Assembly: GCF_046736345.1 (NCBI RefSeq)
Contig: NZ_CP157210.1
Coordinates: 496,001-560,000, forward strand
Direction: 5' to 3'
From: Hyphococcus formosus
GTDB lineage: Bacteria; Pseudomonadota; Alphaproteobacteria; Caulobacterales; Parvularculaceae
Length of the DNA stretch: 64,000 bases
The notes below the pieces were generated by a model. That model made no database searches and was not told where the DNA came from. It saw only the letters and a program-made list of their open reading frames with translations. The position numbers and the translations under genes were made by a program. Numbering within the stretch: the first letter of the stretch is position 1; each line of letters begins with the position of its first letter. This document shows, in pieces, positions 26,544-36,147 of this stretch.

Positions 26544-29042
26544 TTGTTAACGAGTACGAAAAAGAGGGCTGCAAGCTCCGATATGAATAATTTGAAAAAA
26601 GCATTGCTGGGCAGTAGTGCCGTAATGAGCGCAGTCGCGTTCGCAGCAGTGTCACCGGCCGTCGCGCAAGGCAATGATGAATCTTACGATGAGATCGTTG
26701 TTTACGCTGACCCTGTTGGTCTTTCCGAAGAAACGTCATCAGATTCTGTCTTTGGTGTTTCTCGGTCACTTTTGGAGACACCGCGTTCAGTCAGTATCGT
26801 TAGTGATACGACAATGGAACGTTACGGCATCGAAGATATTGACGACTTCATCACAACAACGCCGGGTACTTTTGGCGGTAGTTTCTTCGGTGTTCCGGGT
26901 GCAATCTCAATTCGCGGTTCAGTTTCGGAAACCTATTATCGCGGATTCAAACGCGCGCTAAACCAAGGTTTGTTCCCAACGCCAATCGGTTCTAGTGACC
27001 GCGTGGAAATTGTTCGTGGTCCTGTGCCGGTTATTTACGGTGCTGGTCGCGTCGGTGGTTTGCTTAACTTCTATCCAAAGACAGTGGACGGTGAGGGCAT
27101 CACTACCGATGATGGTATTCACGGTAGCGTAAGCTTTACCGGCGGCAGCTATGGCAAGAAAAATGGTTCAATTGAACTGATTGCGCCATTCAAGCTTGCG
27201 GGTCGCGAGTCTGGTATTTCGGTCTATGCGGAAATCGAGGATTCAAAACACTTCTACCGCGGTCGTGAGCCAGAGCATCAACTTGTTCAGTTCGCATTTT
27301 CACACGAATTGCCAGCGGGAATGAGCTTTGAAGCTGGCGGTATGTATTACCACTCTGACGGCTATTATCAGACGCCAGGTTGGAACCGCGTAACGCAAGA
27401 CCTCATCGACAATGGCACCTATATCACTGGTCGCGATACAGACCTTACTGATATTGACGGCAATGGTCGTCTGACGCCAAACGAGGTTGATGCGGCTGTC
27501 GGTACGTTCTTTGGTGCGTCAAATATCCGTACGCTTGTCGATTTTGGGGTCTATGGTATTCCGGATGCGTACAAACTCGATACTGGCGTCGGCACAGGGC
27601 AACTAGATCGGCGTACGGTGTTCATGTCCGATCAGGAAATTGCCGAATCCGAGTCATTCACGGGTTATGTTGATCTGAAAAAAGAGTTTGACGACGATTC
27701 AACATTGTCGCTGCAACTTTTCTACGACCAGATCGATGGTGATCTCTTTGTGAGCTATGGCTTTGCTGCTCAACACGAAATGAAAGTATTTGAAGCCCGC
27801 GCTTCTTATGATTTCGGTGTAGAGCTCGGTGACAACGCCAATCTCGACATGTTCTTCACTGCATCGCACCGTCGTTACGACGCCGAACTGCGTGAGAACT
27901 TCTTGTCCGGTTATTTGGTTCTTGACCGCCGCGATCTTCTTGCGGGACCACAAGGGAATGATATCTTCGATAGTCCGTTCTCGGAAGAGCCAGGCGGAAT
28001 TGGCATCGGCTGGGATACAGACGGCGACTCACGTTGGACAGACACCGGCGTTGCAGCTGTTGCGGACCTTAAAGTCGGTGACCTAGGTATCGTTCTTGGT
28101 GGTCGTTACGATCATTATGATACGACGGCGATTGATACTGGTAACACAGTGTTTGATCCATCGCTTGCGAACACTCGCTATGACGGCAAAGAGGGTGATT
28201 TCTCATACTCAGCCAGTGTGAATTACACAACGCCATTCGGGCTTGTTCCTTACTTCACTTATGCGGAGGGCTCGGAACTGAACGATAGTGCGAATGGTGG
28301 TATCACACCGGGTGCGGTTCGTGACGAAATCCTGTTCGGATCCGAGTTGCTTGAGGGCGGCGTTAAATTCAGCCTTCTCGACAACAAGCTGTTTGGTTCG
28401 GCAACTGTCTACAAGCAAGAACGTCAACGCGTTGACTCATTCGGAAATAAGAGCCCAGAGGAATCAAAAGGCTTTGAATTCGAAATGAGCTATATCATCA
28501 CCGAAAACTGGTCGATGACGGGTGCCGCGACTGTTCAGAACTATAAGATCCCGGCTCCGGGCGCTTGTGGTTCAGGTCAGGGTGAGTATCTCGTGATCCC
28601 GCCAAACCACCCATCAGCGAACTTGTTTGGTTCGCCAGTGGCGCTGGAAGATGGTTATGGCGGTCTGTTCGCAGCGCTCAACGCAAGTTGTATTCCTGAG
28701 CTACAGAACGGTTATGACCTTGCGGGTATTCCGGACACGGTGTTCTCATCCTTCCTGACTTATACCTCGGATGAGACGCAGTACGGTACCTTTGGTGCGA
28801 CCTTCGGTGGTACACGGGTTGCTGAAACAGGTGGCCGGATTGACGGCGCGATCGTATTGCCAGCTTACACGGTATTCCGTGCGGCAGCGTTTGCGGACTT
28901 TGGTCGGTTCCAGGTCACGGCGACGATCGACAACCTGTTCGACAAAACCTACTTCCAGCCATTGCAGGATGTTTACCAAGAAGTTGGTGCGCTCCCAGGC
29001 GTTGGCCGGACGTTCCAGATCAAAGGCGTGATGAACTTCTAA
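26544..29042 (+). CDS. TonB-dependent outer-membrane receptor 1
   Basis: About 832 residues. An N-terminal signal peptide (LKKALLGSSAVMSAVAFAAV...AVAQ) leads to a plug domain (LLETPRSVSIVSDTTMERYGIEDIDDF, SIRGSVSETYYRGF, DRVEIVRGPVPVIYGAGRVGGLLNF) and a 22-strand-type barrel ending in the aromatic-terminal GRTFQIKGVMNF. The plug resembles siderophore-type receptors (FhuE/FecA/Fiu group), but such receptors also take up aromatic and other large substrates. GGAGG favours the TTG at 26544; ATG 26583 is an alternative. It is the transport head of the catabolic region. Confidence 0.9.
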   Translation: MLTSTKKRAASSDMNNLKKALLGSSAVMSAVAFAAVSPAVAQGNDESYDEIVVYADPVGLSEETSSDSVFGVSRSLLETPRSVSIVSDTTMERYGIEDIDDFITTTPGTFGGSFFGVPGAISIRGSVSETYYRGFKRALNQGLFPTPIGSSDRVEIVRGPVPVIYGAGRVGGLLNFYPKTVDGEGITTDDGIHGSVSFTGGSYGKKNGSIELIAPFKLAGRESGISVYAEIEDSKHFYRGREPEHQLVQFAFSHELPAGMSFEAGGMYYHSDGYYQTPGWNRVTQDLIDNGTYITGRDTDLTDIDGNGRLTPNEVDAAVGTFFGASNIRTLVDFGVYGIPDAYKLDTGVGTGQLDRRTVFMSDQEIAESESFTGYVDLKKEFDDDSTLSLQLFYDQIDGDLFVSYGFAAQHEMKVFEARASYDFGVELGDNANLDMFFTASHRRYDAELRENFLSGYLVLDRRDLLAGPQGNDIFDSPFSEEPGGIGIGWDTDGDSRWTDTGVAAVADLKVGDLGIVLGGRYDHYDTTAIDTGNTVFDPSLANTRYDGKEGDFSYSASVNYTTPFGLVPYFTYAEGSELNDSANGGITPGAVRDEILFGSELLEGGVKFSLLDNKLFGSATVYKQERQRVDSFGNKSPEESKGFEFEMSYIITENWSMTGAATVQNYKIPAPGACGSGQGEYLVIPPNHPSANLFGSPVALEDGYGGLFAALNASCIPELQNGYDLAGIPDTVFSSFLTYTSDETQYGTFGATFGGTRVAETGGRIDGAIVLPAYTVFRAAAFADFGRFQVTATIDNLFDKTYFQPLQDVYQEVGALPGVGRTFQIKGVMNF

Positions 29043-29069
29043 GTCTTTGAAAGAACTCTAAAATCATGA

Positions 29070-29100
29070 TGCGCTCGGGATTGCTCCCGGGCGCATTTTT
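29070..29100 (+). terminator. Terminator of TonB receptor 1
   Basis: TGCGCTCGGG, loop ATTGCT, CCCGGGCGCA (one G-U pair), then TTTTT, 27 bp after the stop codon. Confidence 0.9.
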
Positions 29101-29238
29101 AGTATCAAAGCCCAGGCCCTCGCGCATGTCGGCGTTCGGTCTCAATCAAGTCAATTCTTGCGATCTGTGCGATGAAGAAGCAGTGAGAATCAATGGAATC
29201 ATGCCGTCTGTGCATGTTTGAATATTAGGAGCATTTGG

Positions 29239-29730
29239 ATGTCCGAAGAAAAACCAAATCACGAGCTTCGCCCGAAGAAGCCATTTTGGACGCATATTGC
29301 CCTTCATGTGAATGATATCGATGAAACGATCGCGTGGTATGAAGAATTCACGCATCTTAGTCTTCTGCACCGAGGCGAAGACGAAAATGGCTATAATGCT
29401 TGGGTTGGCGATGCGTCGCAGGCGGAGTCGCCGTTCGTTTTGGTGTTGGCGCAATTCCATGAGGGGAAAGACCCCTTTGCGCCCGCAAAGCATCCGGTGC
29501 TTGGTCCATTTGCGCATATCGGTATTGAGGTTCCGACGAAAGAAATGGTCGATGATATTGCTGCCCGCGCTAAAGACGCTGGGTGCCTTGAACTAGGCCC
29601 GATGCAAATGCCGAAGCAAATCGGTTACATTTGCTTTTTGAAAGACCCGAACGGCAATATGGTCGAGTTCTCCTATGATCAGGGCGTATACGAGAAAGCC
29701 CGTGAAATCTGGGGTTCTGACGACAAATAG
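29239..29730 (+). CDS. VOC-superfamily (glyoxalase/bleomycin-resistance) protein 1
   Basis: A 163-residue protein of the vicinal oxygen chelate fold: WTHIALHVNDIDETIAWYEEF begins the first beta-alpha-beta-beta-beta module with its metal His, FAHIGIEVPTKEMVDDI begins the second, and FLKDPNGNMVEFSY carries the metal-binding Glu. Members include glyoxalases, ring-cleavage dioxygenases and isomerases. AGGAG seven bases before the ATG fixes the start. Position between a receptor and an amidohydrolase suggests a catabolic role. Confidence 0.85.
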   Translation: MSEEKPNHELRPKKPFWTHIALHVNDIDETIAWYEEFTHLSLLHRGEDENGYNAWVGDASQAESPFVLVLAQFHEGKDPFAPAKHPVLGPFAHIGIEVPTKEMVDDIAARAKDAGCLELGPMQMPKQIGYICFLKDPNGNMVEFSYDQGVYEKAREIWGSDDK

Positions 29731-29760
29731 TAATATTTGGGCGATTTATTTTTTCCGCAA

Positions 29761-29786
29761 ATGTCCGCAATTATTATTGCGGACAT
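29761..29786. repeat. Perfect hairpin between VOC gene and amidohydrolase
   Basis: ATGTCCGCAAT, loop TATT, ATTGCGGACAT: an 11-bp perfect inverted repeat 45 bp before the amidohydrolase start, with no T run on either side. An operator or an mRNA attenuator or stabiliser hairpin is more likely than a terminator. Confidence 0.5.
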
Positions 29787-29831
29787 AGCAGCCCGTGAGC
29801 GCATAATAGGCGAACCCATCAGAGGAACTCC

Positions 29832-31241
29832 ATGAATACGAAACCATCAAGCGAGCAGCGTTCTTCGGTGGATACCGTTATCAGCGGCGCAACAATTATC
29901 ACGATGAATGAGTCGCGTCAGATTATTCGTGATGGCGCGATCGCGGTGAAGGATGGTTTGATTGTTGCTGTCGGGAAAACCGATGAAATCGCCTCTGCTT
30001 TTGATGCCAAAGAGAAAGTTGATGGGCGCAATTTTGTTATCACGCCAGGCTTCGTCGATGGTCATGTTCACATCACGGGTGATCCGCTAACACAAGGCGT
30101 TCGCCGCGGCGCACCGGGTGAGGATTTCACCGACGTGCTGACCAAGTGGGTGATCCCGCTATTTCATGCCCACGAACCACATGACGAGAAAATTTCTGCG
30201 CAATGCTCGGCAATGCGGATGCTTCATTCTGGCGTCACGTCATTTGTCGAAGCCGGAACCATCCGTCATCTGGATGCCGTTGCTGAAGGTGTCGCTTCAA
30301 CGGGCGTTCGGGGCCGTATTGGCGGCTGGGTTGAAGGGCGAAACTTCGCTGCGAATGAAACCGACACGGCGACGATTGATGAAGCAATCGCGACCCTCGA
30401 AGCGCAAGTCGAAAAATACAAACAAACGGACAGCAGCCGTGTTGCTGCGTGGCCTTTATTGATTGGACATACGGTCAACCCGGACGAGGTCTGGTTAGCG
30501 GCAAAACGGCTGGCGGATGAAAACGGACTTTGCATTTCCGCTCATATGAGCCCGCATCAATCAGATCCGGATTGGTTCTTGGAAAATACTGGCAAGCGGC
30601 CGATTGAACATCTGGCGGATATCGGCGTTTTGGGCGACAACGTGATGATCACACATGCTGCCTATGTGAACGAGCGCGAAGTCGAAATTTTCGCGGATAC
30701 CAAAACCAATGTTATTTTCTGTCCGCATGCGGCGTTAAAGGGCGCGTTTGGCGTCACTAAGATTGGGTTGTTTCCTGAAATGGCTGAAGCCGGCGTCAAT
30801 ATAATGTTGGGAACTGATGGTGTCTTTGTTGACCTCCTGACCTGTGCGCGACTGATGACCGGTTTGTTCAAGGATGCACGAATTGACGAGCATGTTTTCC
30901 CGGCAACCGAGGTGCTGGAGATGGTCACGCTCAACGGTGCGCGCGGCATGAATATGCAATCGTCGCTTGGCGCGATTGAACCGGGTATGAAGGCCGATAT
31001 TGTTTGTTTCGATACGGATCGCCCGGAATGGTTCCCGGAATTTGACGTTGTCGAACAAATCTTGCAGGCAAATGCGGGTATTGGCGCGCATAGCGTTTGG
31101 GTCGAAGGCGAGCGTGTGATCGAAAATTACCGTTCGACAAAAATCGACGAGGACGAGCTTTTTGCGGAAATCCGTAAGTCCAGCCAAGCTATTGTTGATC
31201 GTGCCGGCATAAAAGTGCATAGCCCTTGGCCGGTGATCTAA
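29832..31241 (+). CDS. Amidohydrolase (TRZ/ATZ, cytosine/guanine deaminase-like)
   Basis: A 469-residue metal-dependent hydrolase. PGFVDGHVHITGD carries the HxH metal pair, a His follows in CISAHMSPHQ, another in MITHAAYVN, and GTDGVFVDLL carries the metal Asp. The C-terminal LGAIEPGMKADIVCFD is the composite beta-domain typical of this class. Members deaminate purines or dechlorinate and deaminate triazines and related N-rings; the substrate is not assignable. AGAGGAA precedes the ATG. It suggests N-heterocycle chemistry in this region, in line with hyuA/hyuB downstream. Confidence 0.87.
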   Translation: MNTKPSSEQRSSVDTVISGATIITMNESRQIIRDGAIAVKDGLIVAVGKTDEIASAFDAKEKVDGRNFVITPGFVDGHVHITGDPLTQGVRRGAPGEDFTDVLTKWVIPLFHAHEPHDEKISAQCSAMRMLHSGVTSFVEAGTIRHLDAVAEGVASTGVRGRIGGWVEGRNFAANETDTATIDEAIATLEAQVEKYKQTDSSRVAAWPLLIGHTVNPDEVWLAAKRLADENGLCISAHMSPHQSDPDWFLENTGKRPIEHLADIGVLGDNVMITHAAYVNEREVEIFADTKTNVIFCPHAALKGAFGVTKIGLFPEMAEAGVNIMLGTDGVFVDLLTCARLMTGLFKDARIDEHVFPATEVLEMVTLNGARGMNMQSSLGAIEPGMKADIVCFDTDRPEWFPEFDVVEQILQANAGIGAHSVWVEGERVIENYRSTKIDEDELFAEIRKSSQAIVDRAGIKVHSPWPVI

Positions 31242-31376
31242 TAGCGGGTAGCCGCAAGATTTGGCACTTTCGATCCGATTGTATCGAAGAATTGAAAAAT
31301 TACGTCATACTAAGATCGTGAACCTTCGTTATGGTGCATGACGATGGCGAATTGCGGCCAGCAGAATGAGTGATCT

Positions 31377-32900
31377 ATGGAAAAAACGGATATCCAAACG
31401 GTAACAGATGATACCACTGAAAAGGGGTCAGCACATTTCATTCCCGTCACGGCGTTTGACCTGGTTGTTTTCGGTGCCGCTGGTGATTTGTCATTGCGCA
31501 AACTCATTCCGTCTTTATTTCACCGCTGGCGCGATGATCAAATTCCTCCAGAATCGAAAATCATTGGGGTGTCGCGCAGCGCCTATGATGATCAGTCATT
31601 TCGCGACCTTGCATTTAAGAGCTTTCGAGAATTCCATCCTCAGGAAGAAATAAGCGACGAGGAATGGAAAAAATTCTCTGAGCAGCTCTTCTATAAAGAG
31701 CTAGACGTCGTCAGTGACGATGTGGATTGGACACCGCTTTGCGAGCTGCTCGATACGTCTGGCGCAAAGCAACGTGTTTTTTATCTGGCGCTTGCGCCCG
31801 ATTTATATGGCGCGGTCAGTGCTAATATAGACCGTGCCGGGCTCAAATCGCCTGATGCGCGGATCGTTCTCGAAAAACCAATTGGCCGTGATCTATCCTC
31901 AGCGAAAGACATTAACGAAGCTGTCGGTGCGGTTTTTGATGAAGGTGCGATTTTCCGAATTGATCATTATCTAGGCAAGGAAACTGTTCAGAACCTGACG
32001 GTTCTACGGTTTATGAACTCGCTATTCGAACCGGTCTGGAATGCGAACGCAATTGATCATGTGGAAATAACCGTTTCCGAATCTATCGGGGCGGGAACGC
32101 GCGCGAGCTATTACGATAAATCGGGCGCACTGCGGGATATGGTGCAAAATCATTTGCTTCAGCTCTTGTGCCTGGTCGCGATGGAGCCGCCATTGGATCT
32201 TGATCCAGACACGGTGCGTGATGAGAAAATTAAAGTCATGCGTGCGTTGCGGCCTATTACGGAAAAGAATGTTCGAGAAACGACCGTGCGCGGACAATAT
32301 CATCGTGGGGCATCAAACGGCGCAGCGGTGCCCGGTTATGCCGAAGAGTTAGGCGAGGACAGCGATACCGAGACTTTTGTTGCGATCAAAGCGAATATCG
32401 ATAATTGGCGTTGGAAGGGCACACCGTTTTACCTCCGCACCGGTAAGCGAATGCCTGAGCGTTATTCTGAGATTATCGTTCATTTCAAGGAAATCGCACA
32501 CGCGTTGGTCCAGAACGGAAAAGCGGGAATTCCGCCGACGCGGATGGTTATTCGCCTTCAGCCGGATGAAGGCGTAAAACTGTTATTAGTGACCAAAGAT
32601 CCGGGGCCGGGCGGCATGCGCCTACGATATGTTCCGCTTAATTTGTCATTCGCAGAGACTTTTGAGGCACGATATCCTGATGCCTATGAACGCCTTTTGA
32701 TGGCTGTCGTGCGGGGTGATTTAGGGTTGTTTATGCGCCGTGATGAAGTCGAAGCGGCGTGGAAATGGGTAGACGGTATTCTTGCCGGTTGGGAGCAGGA
32801 CGAAACGCCGGTTCATCCTTATGCGGCGGGTACGGATGGCCCTGTGCAGGCAGCGATGTTGCTCGATCGAGATGGACGTGAATGGTACCATGGACAATAA
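31377..32900 (+). CDS. zwf: Glucose-6-phosphate 1-dehydrogenase
   Basis: A 507-residue enzyme oxidising glucose 6-phosphate to 6-phosphogluconolactone. The coenzyme fold begins with FGAAGDLSLRKLIPSL, and the substrate/catalytic motif RIDHYLGKETVQNL is complete, followed by KGTPFYLRTGKRM. First gene of the Entner-Doudoroff run zwf-pgl-edd-eda; its last 11 bases overlap pgl. No HexR gene or recognisable HexR site was found near its promoter. Confidence 0.97.
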   Translation: MEKTDIQTVTDDTTEKGSAHFIPVTAFDLVVFGAAGDLSLRKLIPSLFHRWRDDQIPPESKIIGVSRSAYDDQSFRDLAFKSFREFHPQEEISDEEWKKFSEQLFYKELDVVSDDVDWTPLCELLDTSGAKQRVFYLALAPDLYGAVSANIDRAGLKSPDARIVLEKPIGRDLSSAKDINEAVGAVFDEGAIFRIDHYLGKETVQNLTVLRFMNSLFEPVWNANAIDHVEITVSESIGAGTRASYYDKSGALRDMVQNHLLQLLCLVAMEPPLDLDPDTVRDEKIKVMRALRPITEKNVRETTVRGQYHRGASNGAAVPGYAEELGEDSDTETFVAIKANIDNWRWKGTPFYLRTGKRMPERYSEIIVHFKEIAHALVQNGKAGIPPTRMVIRLQPDEGVKLLLVTKDPGPGGMRLRYVPLNLSFAETFEARYPDAYERLLMAVVRGDLGLFMRRDEVEAAWKWVDGILAGWEQDETPVHPYAAGTDGPVQAAMLLDRDGREWYHGQ

Positions 32901-33606
32901 AATTGAAATAATCAGCTTTGAGTCTAGGCAGCAGATGGCGGAGCGGGTCGCCGATCTTGTTGAGGTTCATCTTTCACGAGCGCTTCTAGAACGAAAGACC
33001 GCGCAATTGGCCGCTTCAGGTGGCTCGACGCCAGCTGGGTTGTATAAAACCCTTGCGGAGCGCGATGTAGCATGGGATCGCGTGATGGTACCGCTAGTGG
33101 ACGAGCGTTGGGTCGCGCCCGGTGAGCCGGGGTCGAATGAATCTTTTGTCCGCAAAATGCTGCAACAGAATAAAGCCCAAAAGGCGCAGATTGTTGGCCT
33201 GTGGTCCGATTGCGCTTCGCCATCGGATGGTGTTGATGTTGCGGCGGAGAAATTGAACGACACGGGGGCAGAGCTTGATGTCGCAATTCTTGGCATGGGC
33301 AATGATGGGCACACGGCATCATGGTTTCCGCACGCGGAAGGATTAGAAACCGCTCTATCGGAAGAGGACGGGGCAATCGTCGCGGCAGTGAAAGCCAAAG
33401 AGAGTGAAGTGACGGGATCGCACCTAGATCGGCTTACCATGACACTGGGGCATGTGAAACGAGCTCGTTGCGTTTGCTTGCTGATCACCGGCGATGAAAA
33501 GAAAGCTACATTGCAACGTGCGATAGAGCGAGGGCCAATTGAAGAGATGCCGGTGCGCGCCATATTAAATGCGCGTCCTGACATATGGATTTGCTGGGCA
33601 CCCTGA
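32890..33606 (+). CDS. pgl: 6-phosphogluconolactonase
   Basis: A 238-residue protein. LAASGGSTPAGLYKTLAER and VPLVDERWVAPGEPGSNESFVR are the DevB/SolB-type lactonase motifs, and LGMGNDGHTASWFPHAEGL contains the catalytic-loop histidine. It hydrolyses the lactone made by zwf. The ATG overlaps the zwf 3' end by 11 bp, giving translational coupling; longer in-frame starts lie inside zwf and are not family-like. edd begins 10 bp downstream. Confidence 0.95.
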   Translation: MDNKIEIISFESRQQMAERVADLVEVHLSRALLERKTAQLAASGGSTPAGLYKTLAERDVAWDRVMVPLVDERWVAPGEPGSNESFVRKMLQQNKAQKAQIVGLWSDCASPSDGVDVAAEKLNDTGAELDVAILGMGNDGHTASWFPHAEGLETALSEEDGAIVAAVKAKESEVTGSHLDRLTMTLGHVKRARCVCLLITGDEKKATLQRAIERGPIEEMPVRAILNARPDIWICWAP

Positions 33607-33616
33607 GGAGTAGTCC

Positions 33617-35446
33617 GTGGTACATTTGAACGATACGATAAGGCGCGTGACTGACCGAATTCGTGAACGCAGCCGAGATTTACGAAATCAATATTTAAAG
33701 AAAATGCATGAGGCAGCGAGCAAAGGCCCCCATCGATCGAATGTATCGTGCGGAAATTTGGCGCATGCGGCTGCTGCTTGTTCGCTAGCGGATAAAAAGG
33801 CACTTGCGAAAGGTGATGGTCCCAATATCGGCATTGTCACCTCATATAATGACATGCTTTCGGCCCATCAGCCGCTTGGTGCTTATCCGGACATTATAAA
33901 ACAGACATTAAATGAGATGGGTGCGACGGCGCAGATTGCTGGCGGCGTGCCGGCGATGTGTGATGGCGTTACGCAAGGGCAACCGGGAATGGACTTGTCC
34001 TTGTTTTCCCGCGACGTAATAGCAATGGCGACCGCTGTTTCGCTATCTCATAATGTTTTCGATGGCGCACTTATGCTCGGCGTTTGCGATAAAATCGTAC
34101 CCGGATTATTTATTGGCGCGGCGCGATTTGGTCATTTGCCTATTTTGTTCTTGCCAGCGGGTCCGATGACCTCTGGTATTTCGAACGATGAAAAAGCGCG
34201 CGTTCGGCAACAATATGCCAAAGGGGAAATAGGCCGCGAAGAACTGCTCGCGGCGGAAAGCGCGAGCTATCATTCCGCAGGAACATGTACCTTTTACGGC
34301 ACGGCCAACTCAAACCAAATGATGATGGAAGTCATGGGGCTTCATCTGCCGGGCTCCGCCTTTGTGAATGCCGGAACTGTCTTGCGTGACAAAATCGTTG
34401 AAGAAACTGCACGCCGCGTTGGTAAGACAACGGCGCTTGGCGCGGAGTTTATACCGTTTTACGAAGTCATAGACGAGCGTTCGATTGTGAATGCGATAAT
34501 CGGGCTTCATGCAACGGGAGGCTCGACCAATCATCTAATCCATCTGGTGGCCATGGCGCGATCGGCCGGTATCTTGGTGAATTGGGATGACTTTGCGGAG
34601 CTATCGACGGAAATACCACTCCTTGCCAGAGTTTACCCAAATGGCTCAGCAGACGTGAACCAGTTTCACGCCGCTGGCGGGTTGGCATTCATTATCCGTG
34701 AGCTGATCGATGCCGGGCTGTTGCATGACGACGTGATGACCGTAATGGGCGAGGGGCTTCGCCCCTATAGCACGGTGCCATCCCTTACTGACGATATGCT
34801 TTCGTGGGAAAATATTGAAACCGAAAGCAAAAATGCAGAGATATTGCGCCCTGTCGCAGAGCCCTTTGCGGATACAGGCGGGCTTCAAGTTCTTGACGGC
34901 AATATCGGTCGCGGCGTTATCAAAATATCTGCGGTAAAACCGGAAAACCGATATATTGAAGCACCGGCCATTGTTTTTTCATCGCAGCAAGAAATCATCG
35001 ATCGATTTAAAGCCGGCGAGCTAAACAAGGACTTTGTCGCGGTCGTCCCGTTTCAAGGGCCGAAAGCCAACGGCATGCCGGAACTGCATAAGCTGACGCC
35101 GCCGCTCAGCGTTTTGCAGGACAAAGGGTTTAAGGTTGCTCTCGTGACTGATGGTCGAATGTCGGGCGCATCAGGAAAGGTTCCGGCGGCCATTCATGTT
35201 GTTCCAGAAGCGTTGAATGGCGGCTCCATCGGGAAGATAAAAGACGGCGATATTGTTCGTCTCGATGCGGAAAAGGGAGATCTGAGAGTTCTCGGTGACG
35301 AAGATATTGATTTGCGCGAAACGCGGAAACATGACCTTTCAAATGATCGTCGCGGGTCTGGGCGCGAACTGTTTGCCGGGTTCAGATCATTGGCTGGCGA
35401 CGCTGAGGCTGGTGCGATGGTGTTTGGTTGGGACCTCGAAGACTAA
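33617..35446 (+). CDS. edd: 6-phosphogluconate dehydratase
   Basis: A 609-residue Fe-S dehydratase of the IlvD/Edd family that converts 6-phosphogluconate to KDPG. Visible family motifs: GIVTSYNDMLSAHQPLG, GGVPAMCDGVTQGQPGM (cluster Cys), LGVCDKIVPGL, GTCTFYGTANSNQMM (cluster Cys) and LVTDGRMSGASGKVPAAIHV. GTG start with GAGGAG six bases before. Full length for the family. In many Proteobacteria glk lies after edd; here eda follows directly. Confidence 0.97.
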   Translation: MVHLNDTIRRVTDRIRERSRDLRNQYLKKMHEAASKGPHRSNVSCGNLAHAAAACSLADKKALAKGDGPNIGIVTSYNDMLSAHQPLGAYPDIIKQTLNEMGATAQIAGGVPAMCDGVTQGQPGMDLSLFSRDVIAMATAVSLSHNVFDGALMLGVCDKIVPGLFIGAARFGHLPILFLPAGPMTSGISNDEKARVRQQYAKGEIGREELLAAESASYHSAGTCTFYGTANSNQMMMEVMGLHLPGSAFVNAGTVLRDKIVEETARRVGKTTALGAEFIPFYEVIDERSIVNAIIGLHATGGSTNHLIHLVAMARSAGILVNWDDFAELSTEIPLLARVYPNGSADVNQFHAAGGLAFIIRELIDAGLLHDDVMTVMGEGLRPYSTVPSLTDDMLSWENIETESKNAEILRPVAEPFADTGGLQVLDGNIGRGVIKISAVKPENRYIEAPAIVFSSQQEIIDRFKAGELNKDFVAVVPFQGPKANGMPELHKLTPPLSVLQDKGFKVALVTDGRMSGASGKVPAAIHVVPEALNGGSIGKIKDGDIVRLDAEKGDLRVLGDEDIDLRETRKHDLSNDRRGSGRELFAGFRSLAGDAEAGAMVFGWDLED

Positions 35447-35460
35447 ATCCGGATTTTAAA

Positions 35461-36081
35461 ATGAACATTGAAACAATTTTGAGCAACGCTTCGGTCATTC
35501 CGGTGATCGAAATACCAAACCTTGATGTCGTGTCGGAATTGGTCGCTGCGTTAACTGGCGGCGGATTGAAAGTCATCGAGCTTACATTGCGAACCGATTG
35601 CGCCCTAGAAGCGCTCTCGACTATGAAAGCGCAAGCACCCGACCTTTTTATCGGCATGGGAACAATATTGAGTGAAGATGACGTCGAAAAAAGCATTGAT
35701 GCTGGTGCGGATTTTCTTGTGACGCCAGGGGCGTCGCTATCATTGCTCGCCGCATTGAAGAGCGCAGGCAGACCGGCATTACCGGGCGTTGCAACGGTAT
35801 CAGAGGCGATCACCGCGATTGATGCCGGATTTAATGCGCTTAAGTTTTTTCCTGCGGAAGCGTCGGGCGGATTACCGGTTTTAAAGGCGATTCATGCAGT
35901 AATGCCGAATGTTTCGTTTTGTCCAACGGGTGGAATAGACGCTAAAAAAGCGACGGACTATTTGGCGCTTCCGAACGTCCCCTGTGTGGGTGGATCATGG
36001 ATCGCGCCTAAAAATCTGATTGCGAACCAAGACTGGAACGCAATCGAACATAATGCGAAAATTGCTTCCGCGTTGAAATAA
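35461..36081 (+). CDS. eda: 2-dehydro-3-deoxy-phosphogluconate (KDPG) aldolase
   Basis: A 206-residue class I aldolase splitting KDPG into pyruvate and glyceraldehyde 3-phosphate. IELTLRTDCALEAL carries the active-site Glu/Arg, VTPGASLSLL follows, and the Schiff-base Lys128 is in LKFFPAEASGG. CPTGGID is the phosphate-site motif. The ATG is 14 bp after edd, with a weak ribosome binding site, so coupling to edd is likely. Last gene of the set; a bidirectional terminator follows. Confidence 0.95.
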   Translation: MNIETILSNASVIPVIEIPNLDVVSELVAALTGGGLKVIELTLRTDCALEALSTMKAQAPDLFIGMGTILSEDDVEKSIDAGADFLVTPGASLSLLAALKSAGRPALPGVATVSEAITAIDAGFNALKFFPAEASGGLPVLKAIHAVMPNVSFCPTGGIDAKKATDYLALPNVPCVGGSWIAPKNLIANQDWNAIEHNAKIASALK

Positions 36082-36094
36082 AAGAGCCAGAGAT

Positions 36095-36126
36095 AAAAAA
36101 GCACCGGATCGAAATCCGGTGCTTTT
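36095..36126. terminator. Bidirectional terminator between eda and hyuB
   Basis: GCACCGGAT, loop CGAA, ATCCGGTGC with an A run on the left and T run on the right, so it serves eda (+) and the convergent hyuB operon (-). Confidence 0.94.
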
Positions 36127-36147
36127 CTTTATCCGAGTAACGTCGGA

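Noticed and set aside
32967..33803. Minus-strand open frame of 278 codons opposite pgl
   Set aside because: pgl and edd have clear motifs on the plus strand; this peptide is serine/arginine-rich and resembles no protein.
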